From contig NZ_JAUDUY010000003.1 of the NCBI RefSeq assembly GCF_030380815.1, positions 248,001 through 312,000 on the forward strand: 64,000 nucleotides of DNA, in the 5' to 3' direction. Positions 10,434 through 18,637 of the stretch are shown one piece after another. Within the stretch, counting starts at the first letter, position 1. Each line of letters opens with the position of its first letter. The notes under the pieces are model-generated. The model did not search any database. It saw nothing but the letters and a program-made list of their open reading frames with translations, and was not told the origin of the DNA. Origin of the DNA: Robiginitalea aurantiaca. GTDB taxonomy: Bacteria; Bacteroidota; Bacteroidia; Flavobacteriales; Flavobacteriaceae. The position numbers were made by a program, and so were the translations under genes.

Positions 10434-10810
10434 AAAAGAGTTACTACACTCTGGGTGCTTTTGACTATGTTGCTGATGCAGAGCTATTAAAGGCAAAGCT
10501 GGAGTCTGAGGGTATTCATGTCTTTTTAAAGGACGCGAATATTTTGCAGGCCGATCCGTTTATCGCTGCAGCCATAGGAGGAGTTAAGGTTATGGTGTAT
10601 CAGGAGGATCGGGAAAAAGCGAAGGAGATCTACGACAGCGTACGCAGGTATGCCATAGACAAAAACGGGGAACCGGTGGTTTGTCCGAATTGTAAGGCTT
10701 CCCGTTCTGAACGCTACCTCGACAGATCACGTCTTTTGTATCGGTTATTTCCTTTTCTGGAGCCCCCGAAATACCGTTGTCTGAGTTGTGAAATGATTAC
10801 ACGGGGATAG
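10430..10810 (+). CDS. DUF2007 domain protein with C-terminal zinc-ribbon-like cysteines
   Basis: A 126-aa protein. The N-terminal 70 residues (YTLGAFDYVADAELLKAKL, then GGVKVMVYQEDREKAKEIY) match the DUF2007 fold, a small alpha/beta domain suggested to be regulatory but without a proven role. The C-terminal 45 residues carry CPNC at about residues 82-85 and CLSC near the end, spaced like a zinc ribbon. It overlaps bioF by 4 bp and is 3 bp from bioD, so it is made with the biotin enzymes, but nothing in the sequence ties it chemically to biotin. A regulatory or assembly role is only inference. Confidence 0.8.
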   Translation: MKKSYYTLGAFDYVADAELLKAKLESEGIHVFLKDANILQADPFIAAAIGGVKVMVYQEDREKAKEIYDSVRRYAIDKNGEPVVCPNCKASRSERYLDRSRLLYRLFPFLEPPKYRCLSCEMITRG

Positions 10811-10813
10811 GAA

Positions 10814-11440
10814 ATGAAGCGAATATTTGTTACCGGGATTTCAACCGAAGTAGGTAAGACCATCGCATCTGCAATATTGGTGGAGGCCCTGCAGGCCGAT
10901 TATTGGAAACCTGTACAGGCAGGGGATTTGGATCATTCAGACAGTCATAAGATCAAGGATCTGATCAGCAATACCAAAACAGTGATTCATCCCAATAGCT
11001 ATGCGTTGAATACGCCTATGAGTCCACACGCGGCAGCAGATATAGATCAGGTTGCCATAAAATTAGATGCTATCGTCCCTCCCGCCACAGAGAACCACCT
11101 TATCATCGAAGGCGCGGGAGGATTACTCGTGCCCCTTAACGAGAATGATACCATTTTAGATCTGATCCGGCCGGAGTATGAGGTGGTCGTAGTCTCGCGT
11201 CATTACCTGGGAAGTATAAATCATACACTTCTTACCCTTCAGGCGCTTACAGATAAGGGTTTTAAGCCTTTTATCCTTTTTAGCGGCAACAGGCACCCCT
11301 CTACCGAGGCGATCATCCGATCCAAATCGGGACTGCCGGTTCTGGGCCGAATAGAGGAACATCCCAACTTCGATAAGAGTGTCATCCGTTTACTGGCCGA
11401 GAAATTGTTACCGACCCTGCAGGTGTATCATTTAGTATAA
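10814..11440 (+). CDS. bioD: Dethiobiotin synthase
   Basis: BioD closes the ureido ring of dethiobiotin from 7,8-diaminononanoate, CO2 and ATP. The 208-aa protein begins with the P-loop variant GISTEVGKT at residues about 6-14, matching the family's GTDTxVGKT. Next come the KPVQAG motif and the HAAADID substrate-binding segment, then EGAGGLLVPL, where the Gly-rich loop binds carbamate and ATP. Length is normal. It sits 3 bp after the DUF2007 gene and 116 bp before bioA. That gap shows no clear terminator, so read-through into bioA is likely. Confidence 0.93.
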   Translation: MKRIFVTGISTEVGKTIASAILVEALQADYWKPVQAGDLDHSDSHKIKDLISNTKTVIHPNSYALNTPMSPHAAADIDQVAIKLDAIVPPATENHLIIEGAGGLLVPLNENDTILDLIRPEYEVVVVSRHYLGSINHTLLTLQALTDKGFKPFILFSGNRHPSTEAIIRSKSGLPVLGRIEEHPNFDKSVIRLLAEKLLPTLQVYHLV

Positions 11441-11556
11441 CCCGGGGCTGGAGTAATGGAATAATTGTGGGAGGAAAAGGAAATTGCAACAGACGTATGG
11501 GATTACGTTGGTTATGCTGATCTTTGTGAGTCTAGGAACAATTAAATACAGGCATT

Positions 11557-12825
11557 TTGGAGAGCCTTACCAAACGGGACCAGAAATTCATCTGGCATCC
11601 CCTTACACAACATAAAACACATCCTGAAATGCTGGGGATTTCCCGTGCATCTGGAGTATACCTCTATGACGAAGATGGGAAGTCGTATATCGATGGGATT
11701 TCTTCTTGGTATACAGCTGTTTACGGACATTGCAATCCCTATATAATTTCCCGAGTTTGCGCCCAGATGCACCAATTGGATCAGGTAGTTTTCAGTGGAT
11801 TTACCCATGAACCTGCCGTAGCCCTGTCCGAAACCTTGATTCCTATGCTGCCTGAAAACCAGGAGCGATTGTTTTTTTCCGATAATGGTTCCACGGCCGT
11901 GGAAGTTGCGGTAAAAATGGCTTTGCAATATCATTTCAACCAGGGGAAACCTAAAAAAGTACTCCTGGCTTTTGAGGAAGGTTTTCACGGGGATACATTC
12001 GGTGCAATGTCGGTCTCGGGACTTTCCGTGTATAACGGACCCTTTGAAGACTTCAGCCTTGAGGTAAAACGCATTCCGGTCCCCCTTGAGGAAAACCCTT
12101 CCAAAATCCTGCAACAGCTCGAAGGCATCCTCAATGCCAGTGAAGTTGCTGCATTTGTCTATGAGCCTTTGGTACAGGGGGCAGCGGCAATGAAGACCCA
12201 TAATCGATCCGGCCTGGAAGCCGTCTTGAAGTACCTTAAGAATAAGGAGATCTTGCTTATCGCAGATGAGGTGATGACCGGCTTCGGTAAGACGGGTACT
12301 TGTTTTGCCTCTGAGCAAATGCAAACCAAACCCGATATGATGTGCCTTTCCAAAGCCCTAACCGCAGGGTTATTGCCAATGGCAATCACGAGTTGCACCG
12401 GTGAGATCTTTGAAGCGTTTTACGAAGATGAAGTCTCAAAGGGGTTTTTTCACGGCCATACATATACTGCGAATCCCCTGGCGTGCACAGCTGCGCTTGC
12501 AGGACTCGAACTCTATAAATCGGACAAGATCCAACTGGGGATCCGGCGTATTGAGCAGGGGCATCGGAAATTCCTCGACAGTATTGAGGGACATCCTAAA
12601 ATTCGCGCTTCCAGGCAATGTGGTGTAATCATGGCGCTTGATTTGGATATTCAAACCGACAGATATGGAAATATCCGCGACCGGTTGATGGCGTTTTTTA
12701 TGGAGCGAGGTGTGTTCCTCAGGCCCCTGGGGAATACCGTATACCTGATGCCTCCATATGTTATCGAGCCGGAAGAACTCAACATCCTTTACGATAACAT
12801 TGAGCTCCTTTTGGACACCCTTTAA
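11557..12825 (+). CDS. bioA: Adenosylmethionine--8-amino-7-oxononanoate aminotransferase
   Basis: BioA transfers the amino group of S-adenosylmethionine to 8-amino-7-oxononanoate, giving 7,8-diaminononanoate. This 422-aa class III aminotransferase starts with the diagnostic FIWHPLTQHKTHP. It contains the DGISSWY motif, FSDNGSTAVEVAVKMA for PLP phosphate binding, LIADEVMTGFGKTG with the PLP-contacting Asp, and CLSKALTAGLLPMA with the Schiff-base Lys. The start is a TTG at 11557; the next in-frame ATGs would remove conserved N-terminal residues, so TTG is preferred. It lies between bioD and a ketosynthase gene 17 bp downstream, in one operon-like string. Confidence 0.94.
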   Translation: MESLTKRDQKFIWHPLTQHKTHPEMLGISRASGVYLYDEDGKSYIDGISSWYTAVYGHCNPYIISRVCAQMHQLDQVVFSGFTHEPAVALSETLIPMLPENQERLFFSDNGSTAVEVAVKMALQYHFNQGKPKKVLLAFEEGFHGDTFGAMSVSGLSVYNGPFEDFSLEVKRIPVPLEENPSKILQQLEGILNASEVAAFVYEPLVQGAAAMKTHNRSGLEAVLKYLKNKEILLIADEVMTGFGKTGTCFASEQMQTKPDMMCLSKALTAGLLPMAITSCTGEIFEAFYEDEVSKGFFHGHTYTANPLACTAALAGLELYKSDKIQLGIRRIEQGHRKFLDSIEGHPKIRASRQCGVIMALDLDIQTDRYGNIRDRLMAFFMERGVFLRPLGNTVYLMPPYVIEPEELNILYDNIELLLDTL

Positions 12826-12842
12826 ATTTTTGTAATGCACCT

Positions 12843-14015
12843 ATGTTGAATCAGGTAATTTCTCTCGTTTCCATAGCCTCACTTTCTCCACTTGGTTCTG
12901 AACCGGAACAAGTTTGGAAGGCGTATCGCTCCCCGGAACACAGGCTGCATCCACTCAAGGGGTCGGGTTTTAGCGGGGATTATGCGGGTAAATTGCCGGA
13001 GCAGGAGACTCGGCTGATTCATGCGCTGAAAGAGGCGCATTCGGCTTATCGGGATCTGGATCCCAGTGTCCTCTATGCCATAGTCGCAGCGCGAAAGGCA
13101 ATAAAAGCAGCCGGTTGGATTTCGGAATCGGGATTCGGAGTAAATATTGGTTCTTCCAGAGGTGCGACGGGGCTTTTTGAACAGTACCACAATACTTTTA
13201 TAAAGACGGGGTCAGTACGTCCCCAGACCTCGCCAAGTACCACACTTGGAAATATCTCCTCGTGGGTAGCTCAGGACCTCAGAACCTTTGGGCCAGCGCT
13301 TTCTCATTCCATAACCTGTTCTACGGCTTTCCACGCCTTGTTAAATGGAATAGCCTGGATTCAATCTGGCCTTGCAGATCGATTTCTTGTTGGGGGGAGT
13401 GAGGCTCCTTTGACGGCCTTTACCCTTGCGCAAATGAAAGCCTTGAAGATCTACAGCAGGGAAGGCGGAGCCTATCCCTGTCGAGCCATGGACCTAAACA
13501 AAAAGAACAATACGATGGTCCTCGGAGAAGGGGCCGCAATGGCATGCCTGGAAGCAGGACGCCACAAGGAAGCACTTGCCTATATTACGGGCATGGGTTA
13601 TGCTACAGAAGCTCTGAAGCACGGGGCTTCCATGTCACCCCGGGGGGATTGCCTGGAACGATCCATGCAAATGGCGCTAAGGGATATTTCTCCCGATGAA
13701 ATAGACGCTGTCGTCATGCATTGTCCTGGAACACTGAAAGGTGACAGGGCAGAATATGCGGCCATAAAAAGCGTATTTGGCAGCCGCCTGCCGGCCCTTA
13801 CAACGAATAAGTGGAAGCTGGGTCATACCCTTGGGACTTCAGGAATGCTCAGTCTGGAACTGGCCGTGCAGATGCTTCTTCATCAAAAATTCATCGGAGT
13901 TCCGTATCTGGATGGGATCCCTTACGAGGGCCGTTTGAAAAATATTCTGATAAACGCCGTTGGATTTGGAGGTAATGCGGTGAGTATTTGTATTCAAAGC
14001 GCGGATGCTGCTTAA
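12843..14015 (+). CDS. Beta-ketoacyl-ACP synthase (KAS I/II type) in biotin operon
   Basis: A 390-aa thiolase-fold condensing enzyme of the FabB/FabF kind. The catalytic set appears intact: Cys in SITCSTAFHA (around residue 160), His in VVMHCPGTLKGDRAEY, Lys in TTNKWKLGH, and the second His in the same GH motif. It should therefore do decarboxylative Claisen condensation on an ACP-bound chain. It diverges from housekeeping FabF (TACATGTHA is replaced by TCSTAFHA). It sits between bioA and bioB, both biotin genes, and no bioC or bioH is seen here. I infer a role in making or elongating the pimeloyl precursor, but general fatty-acid or other lipid synthesis is not excluded. Confidence 0.87.
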   Translation: MLNQVISLVSIASLSPLGSEPEQVWKAYRSPEHRLHPLKGSGFSGDYAGKLPEQETRLIHALKEAHSAYRDLDPSVLYAIVAARKAIKAAGWISESGFGVNIGSSRGATGLFEQYHNTFIKTGSVRPQTSPSTTLGNISSWVAQDLRTFGPALSHSITCSTAFHALLNGIAWIQSGLADRFLVGGSEAPLTAFTLAQMKALKIYSREGGAYPCRAMDLNKKNNTMVLGEGAAMACLEAGRHKEALAYITGMGYATEALKHGASMSPRGDCLERSMQMALRDISPDEIDAVVMHCPGTLKGDRAEYAAIKSVFGSRLPALTTNKWKLGHTLGTSGMLSLELAVQMLLHQKFIGVPYLDGIPYEGRLKNILINAVGFGGNAVSICIQSADAA

Positions 14016-14051
14016 ATAGGAAATGTGGTTGGCGATTAGGGGGCAATGGGC

Positions 14052-14059
14052 TATTTTTG
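14052..14059 (+). promoter_or_regulatory. Promoter -7 element upstream of bioB
   Basis: TATTTTTG matches TAnnTTTG, with a TTG at 14029-14031 as a possible -33 element (20-nt spacing). It would start bioB with a leader of roughly 65-70 nt, in addition to read-through from the ketosynthase gene. Confidence 0.6.
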
Positions 14060-14131
14060 GTATCAGGTCAAGCACAAATTTTCTGTAGCCTACGCAAAAA
14101 AGTAACAACGGCCGTTAAAAAACGATATTCA

Positions 14132-15220
14132 ATGACTGCAATCAGACATGACTGGACCCGGGAAGAGGTAATGCAAACATACAGTCAACCCCTGATGGAT
14201 TTACTCTTTCAGGCAGCCAGTATTCATAGAGCGTACCACGATCCGAATACCGTTCAGGTCTCAACCCTGATATCCATAAAAACCGGGGGTTGTCCGGAGG
14301 ATTGCGGATACTGTCCGCAAGCTGCCCGCTACCACACGGACATTGATGGAAATGAACTCATGTCAGTTTCACAGGTAAAAGCCCAGGCTTTACGCGCCAA
14401 GGCTTCAGGGAGTTCGCGCGTGTGCATGGGAGCCGCCTGGCGCAATGTGAAGGATGGCCCTGATTTTGACCAGGTTCTGGAAATGGTCCGGACCATCAAT
14501 AAGCTGGACATGGAGGTGTGTTGTACCCTTGGAATGTTAACCGAGAATCAGGCCAGTCGTCTTGCAGAGGCCGGACTCTACGCGTATAACCACAACCTGG
14601 ATACATCAGAGGATTATTATAAAGATGTCATTTCCACAAGAGCTTTTGAAGATCGCCTTGAGACCATTGGCAATGTTCGAAAAACGAATGTCACCGTTTG
14701 CAGCGGGGGAATTATCGGGATGGGAGAACAGCTGGAAGACCGGGCAGGAATGTTGGTAGCCCTCAGCACTCTTGACCCACAGCCGGAATCCGTGCCTATA
14801 AATGCCCTGGTTGCCGTTCCCGGAACACCTATGGAGGATATCGAGCCAGTTTCAATTTGGGATATGGTACGCATGGTGGCGACTACGCGAATCGTCATGC
14901 CAAAGACACAGGTCCGGTTATCTGCGGGGCGCACAGAAATGAGTCGTGAGGGACAGGCTATGTGTTTTTTCGCAGGTGCGAATTCTATTTTCGCGGGGGA
15001 TAAGCTACTTACTACGCCGAATCCTGATGTGAATGAGGATATGGATATGTTTGAACTGCTGGGACTCAAACCCCAGGCCCCTTTTGTAAAAAAGGCCAAG
15101 CCCGAAACCGTGGAGGCAGAAGATTCCACACTCCAGCCCCTGGGCGAAAAACCGCGTTGGTCAAGGCCTGGCCATGTAATTGAGCGGAATGAAGCCGCAA
15201 GGAGGGAGCGGTCTTCGTAA
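14132..15220 (+). CDS. bioB: Biotin synthase
   Basis: BioB is a radical-SAM enzyme that inserts sulfur into dethiobiotin. The 362-aa protein has the CxxxCxxC motif CPEDCGYC that binds the SAM-activating [4Fe-4S] cluster, preceded by TLISIKTGG. Residues for the auxiliary sacrificial [2Fe-2S] cluster appear as Cys in RVCMGAAWRN, Cys in EVCCTLGML and Cys in VTVCSGGIIGMGE, and Arg in RLSAGRTEMS. The frame is open upstream to 13988, overlapping the ketosynthase, but the ATG at 14132 gives the usual MxxIRHDWT start and follows a promoter box. The C-terminal 40 residues are a family-variable tail. Confidence 0.95.
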   Translation: MTAIRHDWTREEVMQTYSQPLMDLLFQAASIHRAYHDPNTVQVSTLISIKTGGCPEDCGYCPQAARYHTDIDGNELMSVSQVKAQALRAKASGSSRVCMGAAWRNVKDGPDFDQVLEMVRTINKLDMEVCCTLGMLTENQASRLAEAGLYAYNHNLDTSEDYYKDVISTRAFEDRLETIGNVRKTNVTVCSGGIIGMGEQLEDRAGMLVALSTLDPQPESVPINALVAVPGTPMEDIEPVSIWDMVRMVATTRIVMPKTQVRLSAGRTEMSREGQAMCFFAGANSIFAGDKLLTTPNPDVNEDMDMFELLGLKPQAPFVKKAKPETVEAEDSTLQPLGEKPRWSRPGHVIERNEAARRERSS

Positions 15221-15279
15221 TCGGGTCCGTTTAATTTTTTTCCAGGTTTCTTACCTTTACGCGTCAATCCGATTTTTCC

Positions 15280-16149
15280 GTGCAACTCGAAGAAGTACCC
15301 AGGGTAGGTAATATTTCAAAGGAATCATTTCTGAATGACTATTTCAGGCCTCAAAAGCCTGTAGTTATTAAAGGAGCGATTGAGAAGTGGCCTGCGTACA
15401 CCAAGTGGAACCTCGATTATATGAGGGAGGTCGCCGGGTCGAAGATCGTGCCATTATACGACGACAGGCCCGTAGATCACCGGGATGGGTTTAACGAGCC
15501 CCATGCCCGGATGCCGATGACGGACTATATTGATCTCTTAAAAAGCAAGCCTACGCGGTATCGGATTTTTCTTTGGAATATTTTAAAAGAAGTCCCTCAA
15601 TTGCAGTCGGATTTTGAATATCCCGATTTCGGACTTCGATTGATGAAGGCCCTGCCCATGTTATTCTTTGGGGGAAGGGATTCGTATACCTTTATGCATT
15701 ACGATATTGACCTTGCCAATATATTTCACTTCCATTTTGAAGGGGAAAAGGAGATCCTCCTTTTTCCTCAGACCGAAAACAGAGTCCTCTACAAGGTTCC
15801 CCACTCCCTGATAGCCCACGAAGGGATAGATTTCTCCGCCCCGGACTTTGAGGCCTGGCCAGCACTTAAGTACGCCCGGGGATTTAAGACTTATCTCAGC
15901 CATGGAGATGTCTTGTATATGCCCGAAGGGTATTGGCATTATATGCGCTATCTCACACCCGGGTTTTCGATGAGTCTCAGGGCGATAGCCAGAAACCCCA
16001 GAAATCTCAGTAAAGCCTTTTACAACCTGTTGATCATGAGGAGCTACGATAATCTGATGCGTCGCTGGAAAGGGCAAAGCTGGATTGACTGGAAAAATCA
16101 ACAGGCCATTGAACGGACCCATAAAGGCATTTCGCCCTCCGTTTTTTAG
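15280..16149 (+). CDS. JmjC/cupin-like 2-oxoglutarate oxygenase-type protein
   Basis: A 289-aa cupin_8/JmjC-like protein. The double-stranded beta-helix core carries the metal motif HxD (MHYDIDLANIFHFHFEG, about residues 146-150) and a distal His in LYMPEGYWHYM, the 2-His-1-carboxylate triad for Fe(II). The early motif PVVIKGAIEKWPA is typical of the family, which includes protein and tRNA hydroxylases. The substrate is unknown. It begins at a GTG about 60 bp after bioB, behind a TACCTTTA box at 15252-15259, so it may have its own promoter. A link to biotin is only positional. Start choice: no nearer ATG keeps the conserved N-terminus. Confidence 0.8.
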   Translation: MQLEEVPRVGNISKESFLNDYFRPQKPVVIKGAIEKWPAYTKWNLDYMREVAGSKIVPLYDDRPVDHRDGFNEPHARMPMTDYIDLLKSKPTRYRIFLWNILKEVPQLQSDFEYPDFGLRLMKALPMLFFGGRDSYTFMHYDIDLANIFHFHFEGEKEILLFPQTENRVLYKVPHSLIAHEGIDFSAPDFEAWPALKYARGFKTYLSHGDVLYMPEGYWHYMRYLTPGFSMSLRAIARNPRNLSKAFYNLLIMRSYDNLMRRWKGQSWIDWKNQQAIERTHKGISPSVF

Positions 16150-16172
16150 CCCCGGAGCAGGAAAGGATAAAA

Positions 16173-16191
16173 CGGATCCTATCCGGTTTTT
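16173..16191 (+). terminator. Probable terminator after the cupin gene
   Basis: Short stem CGGAT / ATCCG with a 3-nt loop, followed by GTTTTTC. It is weaker than the other hairpins here but well placed to end the biotin-cupin transcript. Confidence 0.5.
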
Positions 16192-16244
16192 CTGTTTAGG
16201 TAATTAATTTTAGATTTACACCATACCATGTATCCGAGCCTTCT

Positions 16245-17408
16245 ATGCAGCTTGTTCCCCTGAATTCCAAATCTGAAGAAAAAGAGTTCATCCAATTTCC
16301 GGTATCCCTTTACCGGGATACCCAAAACTGGATCAGGCCCATGGATGCAGATATCCGGGCGGTTTTTGATCCTGAAAAGAATAAGGCATTTTCAAATGGT
16401 GATTGCAGGAGGTGGATCTTAAAGGAGGATGCCCGGACAATTGGCCGAATAGCAGCCTTTGTTCTCCGGACGACGCATAAGGAATCGGGGGATACAATTT
16501 CAGGAGGTGTCGGTTTTTTTGAATGTATTGACGACCAAAAAGCGGCTGACATGCTTTTTGATGCTGCCCGGGATTGGCTAAATGAACAAGGTGCGACCTA
16601 TATGGATGGGCCAATTAATTTCGGGAGAAGGGATAAATGGTGGGGCTTGCTCACCAAGGGTTTTGATGTAGAACCCAATTACCAGTGCAATTACAATTTT
16701 CCCTATTATGCGGGGCTCTTTGAGAATTACGGCTTTAAAACCTATTATCAGCAATACACGTTTATACGAAATGTATTCGACCCCCTGAGCAAACGGCTGG
16801 AGTACAAATCGGAGTTGGTAGCATCCGACTCCGCCTATTCTTTTGATCATCTCCGCCTTTCGAATTTTGAAAAGTACGCCTCGGATATTATTGAGGTCTA
16901 TAACAAAGCCTGGGTAAAGCACGAAGGCGTCAATGAGCTCTCTATGGAGCAGGGGAAGGCTATCATGGGTCAACTAAAGCCGATACTGGATGAGAAGATC
17001 ATCTGGATTGCATACTTTGAGGGACGTCCGGTAGCCATCTTTGTCTGTATTCCCGAAGTGAACCAGCTTCTGAAGTACGTTAACGGGAAATTGAACCTCC
17101 CCGGAAAATTAAAGTTCTTCTGGCACAAGAAAACCGGACGAAACAAAAAGCTTCTGGGAATGGTGTTTGGGGTGGTTCCTGAGCATCAGGGGAAGGGTGT
17201 AGATGGAGCAATTATCAAAGTCATGTCCAATGTCCTTCGAACGGAAAGAAAATACGAAATCATTGAAATGAGCGGCATTGGGGACTTCAATCCGAAAATG
17301 ATCCTGGTAATGCGTCAGGTTGGGGGTACTATTTGCAAAATCCACAACACCTACCGTTATCTATTCGACCGCACTCTCCCTTTTGAAAGGATGAAATCGA
17401 TACGGTAA
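16245..17408 (+). CDS. GNAT-fold hypothetical protein (387 aa)
   Basis: This protein resembles a Bacteroidota family of acyl-CoA N-acyltransferase (GNAT) fold proteins. Visible landmarks are GRIAAFVLRT and GGVGFFECIDD near residues 70-105, which look like GNAT strands, MDGPINFGRRDKWWGL in the middle, and a second acetyltransferase-like region with FGVVPEHQGKGVDGAIIK near residue 310, which mimics the acetyl-CoA loop QxxGxG/A. The gene is preceded by a TAGATTTA box at 16211-16218. Substrate and reaction are unknown. It converges on the fatty-acid hydroxylase gene with 11 bp between stops. I am confident it is a real gene but not of its role. Confidence 0.75.
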   Translation: MQLVPLNSKSEEKEFIQFPVSLYRDTQNWIRPMDADIRAVFDPEKNKAFSNGDCRRWILKEDARTIGRIAAFVLRTTHKESGDTISGGVGFFECIDDQKAADMLFDAARDWLNEQGATYMDGPINFGRRDKWWGLLTKGFDVEPNYQCNYNFPYYAGLFENYGFKTYYQQYTFIRNVFDPLSKRLEYKSELVASDSAYSFDHLRLSNFEKYASDIIEVYNKAWVKHEGVNELSMEQGKAIMGQLKPILDEKIIWIAYFEGRPVAIFVCIPEVNQLLKYVNGKLNLPGKLKFFWHKKTGRNKKLLGMVFGVVPEHQGKGVDGAIIKVMSNVLRTERKYEIIEMSGIGDFNPKMILVMRQVGGTICKIHNTYRYLFDRTLPFERMKSIR

Positions 17409-17419
17409 AGCCGGGGTTA

Positions 17420-18061
17420 TCAGCCCTCCGTTCCTTTTGGGGGCATTGTACCAAAAACACGATCCCACAATGTGTTGGAAACCCCGAATGCTTTGTCCGG
17501 ATATCTGTAGTGGTGCAGGCTATGATGCATCCAAAGGCTCTTAAACCTTTTTGGAGGCCGCATCACATGTGTCGCGCGATGCACAAAAGAATAGAGCAAA
17601 TACCCTGTAAAGAATCCAGGAAAAAATCCAAAAGTGAGCTTAGGGGCGCCCAGAATCAAAAACACAACATAAAAGATCCCGAAAAGAATAGAAGCCATGA
17701 TGATCCCTGGGACCGGGGGCATCAGTAATCGCTCCTTATCTCGCGGGAATTTGTGATGAGAGCCATGCATGATAAAATGAAACCGCTGTGACCATTTTGC
17801 TTCGGTAACCCAGTGAAATAGATAGCGGTGTAACATGTATTCCGCAAAGGTCCAGAAAAACAATCCGAAGGCAAACAAACCTAACACTGCCAATGGGTCG
17901 AGGCCAATTTTAACAATGGCCAGGGCTATAAGGCCAATAATCAGAGAGCCATAAACTATAATATTCTGAAGCGGATTTGTCTTTGTTAAGCTTTCAAGAA
18001 AAGGATTCTTGAAGATACGCGCTTGTCCATGCTGAAAATCTGTAGTTACCTTGGGTTTCAT
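17420..18061 (-). CDS. Sterol desaturase/fatty acid hydroxylase family protein
   Basis: A 213-aa integral membrane protein of the FA2H-like di-iron hydroxylase superfamily. The histidine boxes are clear: HRYLFH, HGSHHKFPRD, HRATH and HHSLHHYRYPD, together with four hydrophobic segments. These histidines bind two irons that hydroxylate lipid chains. In flavobacteria such enzymes may 2- or 3-hydroxylate fatty acids of sphingo-, ornithine- or flavolipids, but the substrate here is inferred only from family. I choose the ATG at 18061; a TTG three codons earlier (18070) is possible. A TAATTTTG promoter box lies about 20 nt upstream. Confidence 0.85.
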   Translation of the reverse strand: MKPKVTTDFQHGQARIFKNPFLESLTKTNPLQNIIVYGSLIIGLIALAIVKIGLDPLAVLGLFAFGLFFWTFAEYMLHRYLFHWVTEAKWSQRFHFIMHGSHHKFPRDKERLLMPPVPGIIMASILFGIFYVVFLILGAPKLTFGFFPGFFTGYLLYSFVHRATHVMRPPKRFKSLWMHHSLHHYRYPDKAFGVSNTLWDRVFGTMPPKGTEG

Positions 18062-18080
18062 AGCACTCAATTTTGAAGTT

Positions 18081-18088
18081 CAAAATTA
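18081..18088 (-). promoter_or_regulatory. Promoter -7 element of the hydroxylase gene
   Basis: On the minus strand this reads TAATTTTG, a match to TAnnTTTG. It ends 10 nt before the TTG and 19 nt before the ATG of the fatty acid hydroxylase gene. Confidence 0.6.
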
Positions 18089-18144
18089 GGAAAAATCCTC
18101 AGAATTAGGAAACAAAGAGCTTTTGAGTTAGCGGGATGGATTTA

Positions 18145-18636
18145 TTACCCGGGCGTTTCAGAGAGGATTTGCAACCTTTCATAAATCAGATCGGATTCCC
18201 ACCCCCGATAAATGAAATAATCGACAAACTTCTTTTTCTTTTTCAGCAGGTGAGATTCGCGCTCCAGCGCCACCCACCGTTTTTCAGCCATAGTTTCAAA
18301 AAGTTCACGATACGCATCCTGGTCAATCGAAGCAAGGGCACTTTGAATGAGATAGTCGGAGATTTCACGTTGTTTTAATTCCCTTTTAAGACGGAGATGG
18401 CCCCAGCCTTTCTGTCGGAATTTACCCTGTACAAAGGCCGTTGCAAAACGGGATTCGTTCAAAAAATCACCTTCGATCAATTGAACAACAATAGTGTCAA
18501 TCACCTCGGGGATCATTCGCATTTCCCTGAGTTTAGCCACTACTTCTTTATGGCAGCGTTCCCTATACGCACAGAAGTGCTCCATTCGGGAAAGCGCTTC
18601 CACCATGGTGTATGATTTGCTTTGCCAGCTTCCCAT
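18145..18636 (-). CDS. recX: Regulatory protein RecX
   Basis: A 163-aa RecX-family protein, which binds and modulates RecA filaments during recombination and the SOS response. It is all-helical, made of three tandem three-helix repeats; visible family segments are MEHFCAYRERCHKEVVAKL, GDFLNESRFATAFVQGKFRQKGWG in outline, and KKKKKFVDYFIYRGWESDLI toward the end. The start ATG at 18636 lies one base after the stop of the upstream glycosidase gene, behind AAAGGA, so the two are co-transcribed; the frame continues to an upstream ATG at 18663 that would overlap it by 26 bp. Length matches the family (150-170 aa). Confidence 0.88.
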   Translation of the reverse strand: MGSWQSKSYTMVEALSRMEHFCAYRERCHKEVVAKLREMRMIPEVIDTIVVQLIEGDFLNESRFATAFVQGKFRQKGWGHLRLKRELKQREISDYLIQSALASIDQDAYRELFETMAEKRWVALERESHLLKKKKKFVDYFIYRGWESDLIYERLQILSETPG

Positions 18637-18637
18637 T

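Noticed and set aside
11542-12324. 260-aa minus-strand ORF antisense to bioA
   Set aside because: Long by chance opposite a strongly conserved PLP enzyme; composition and lack of motifs argue against coding.
14617-15285. 222-aa minus-strand ORF antisense to bioB
   Set aside because: Ser/Pro-rich shadow of bioB with no family features.
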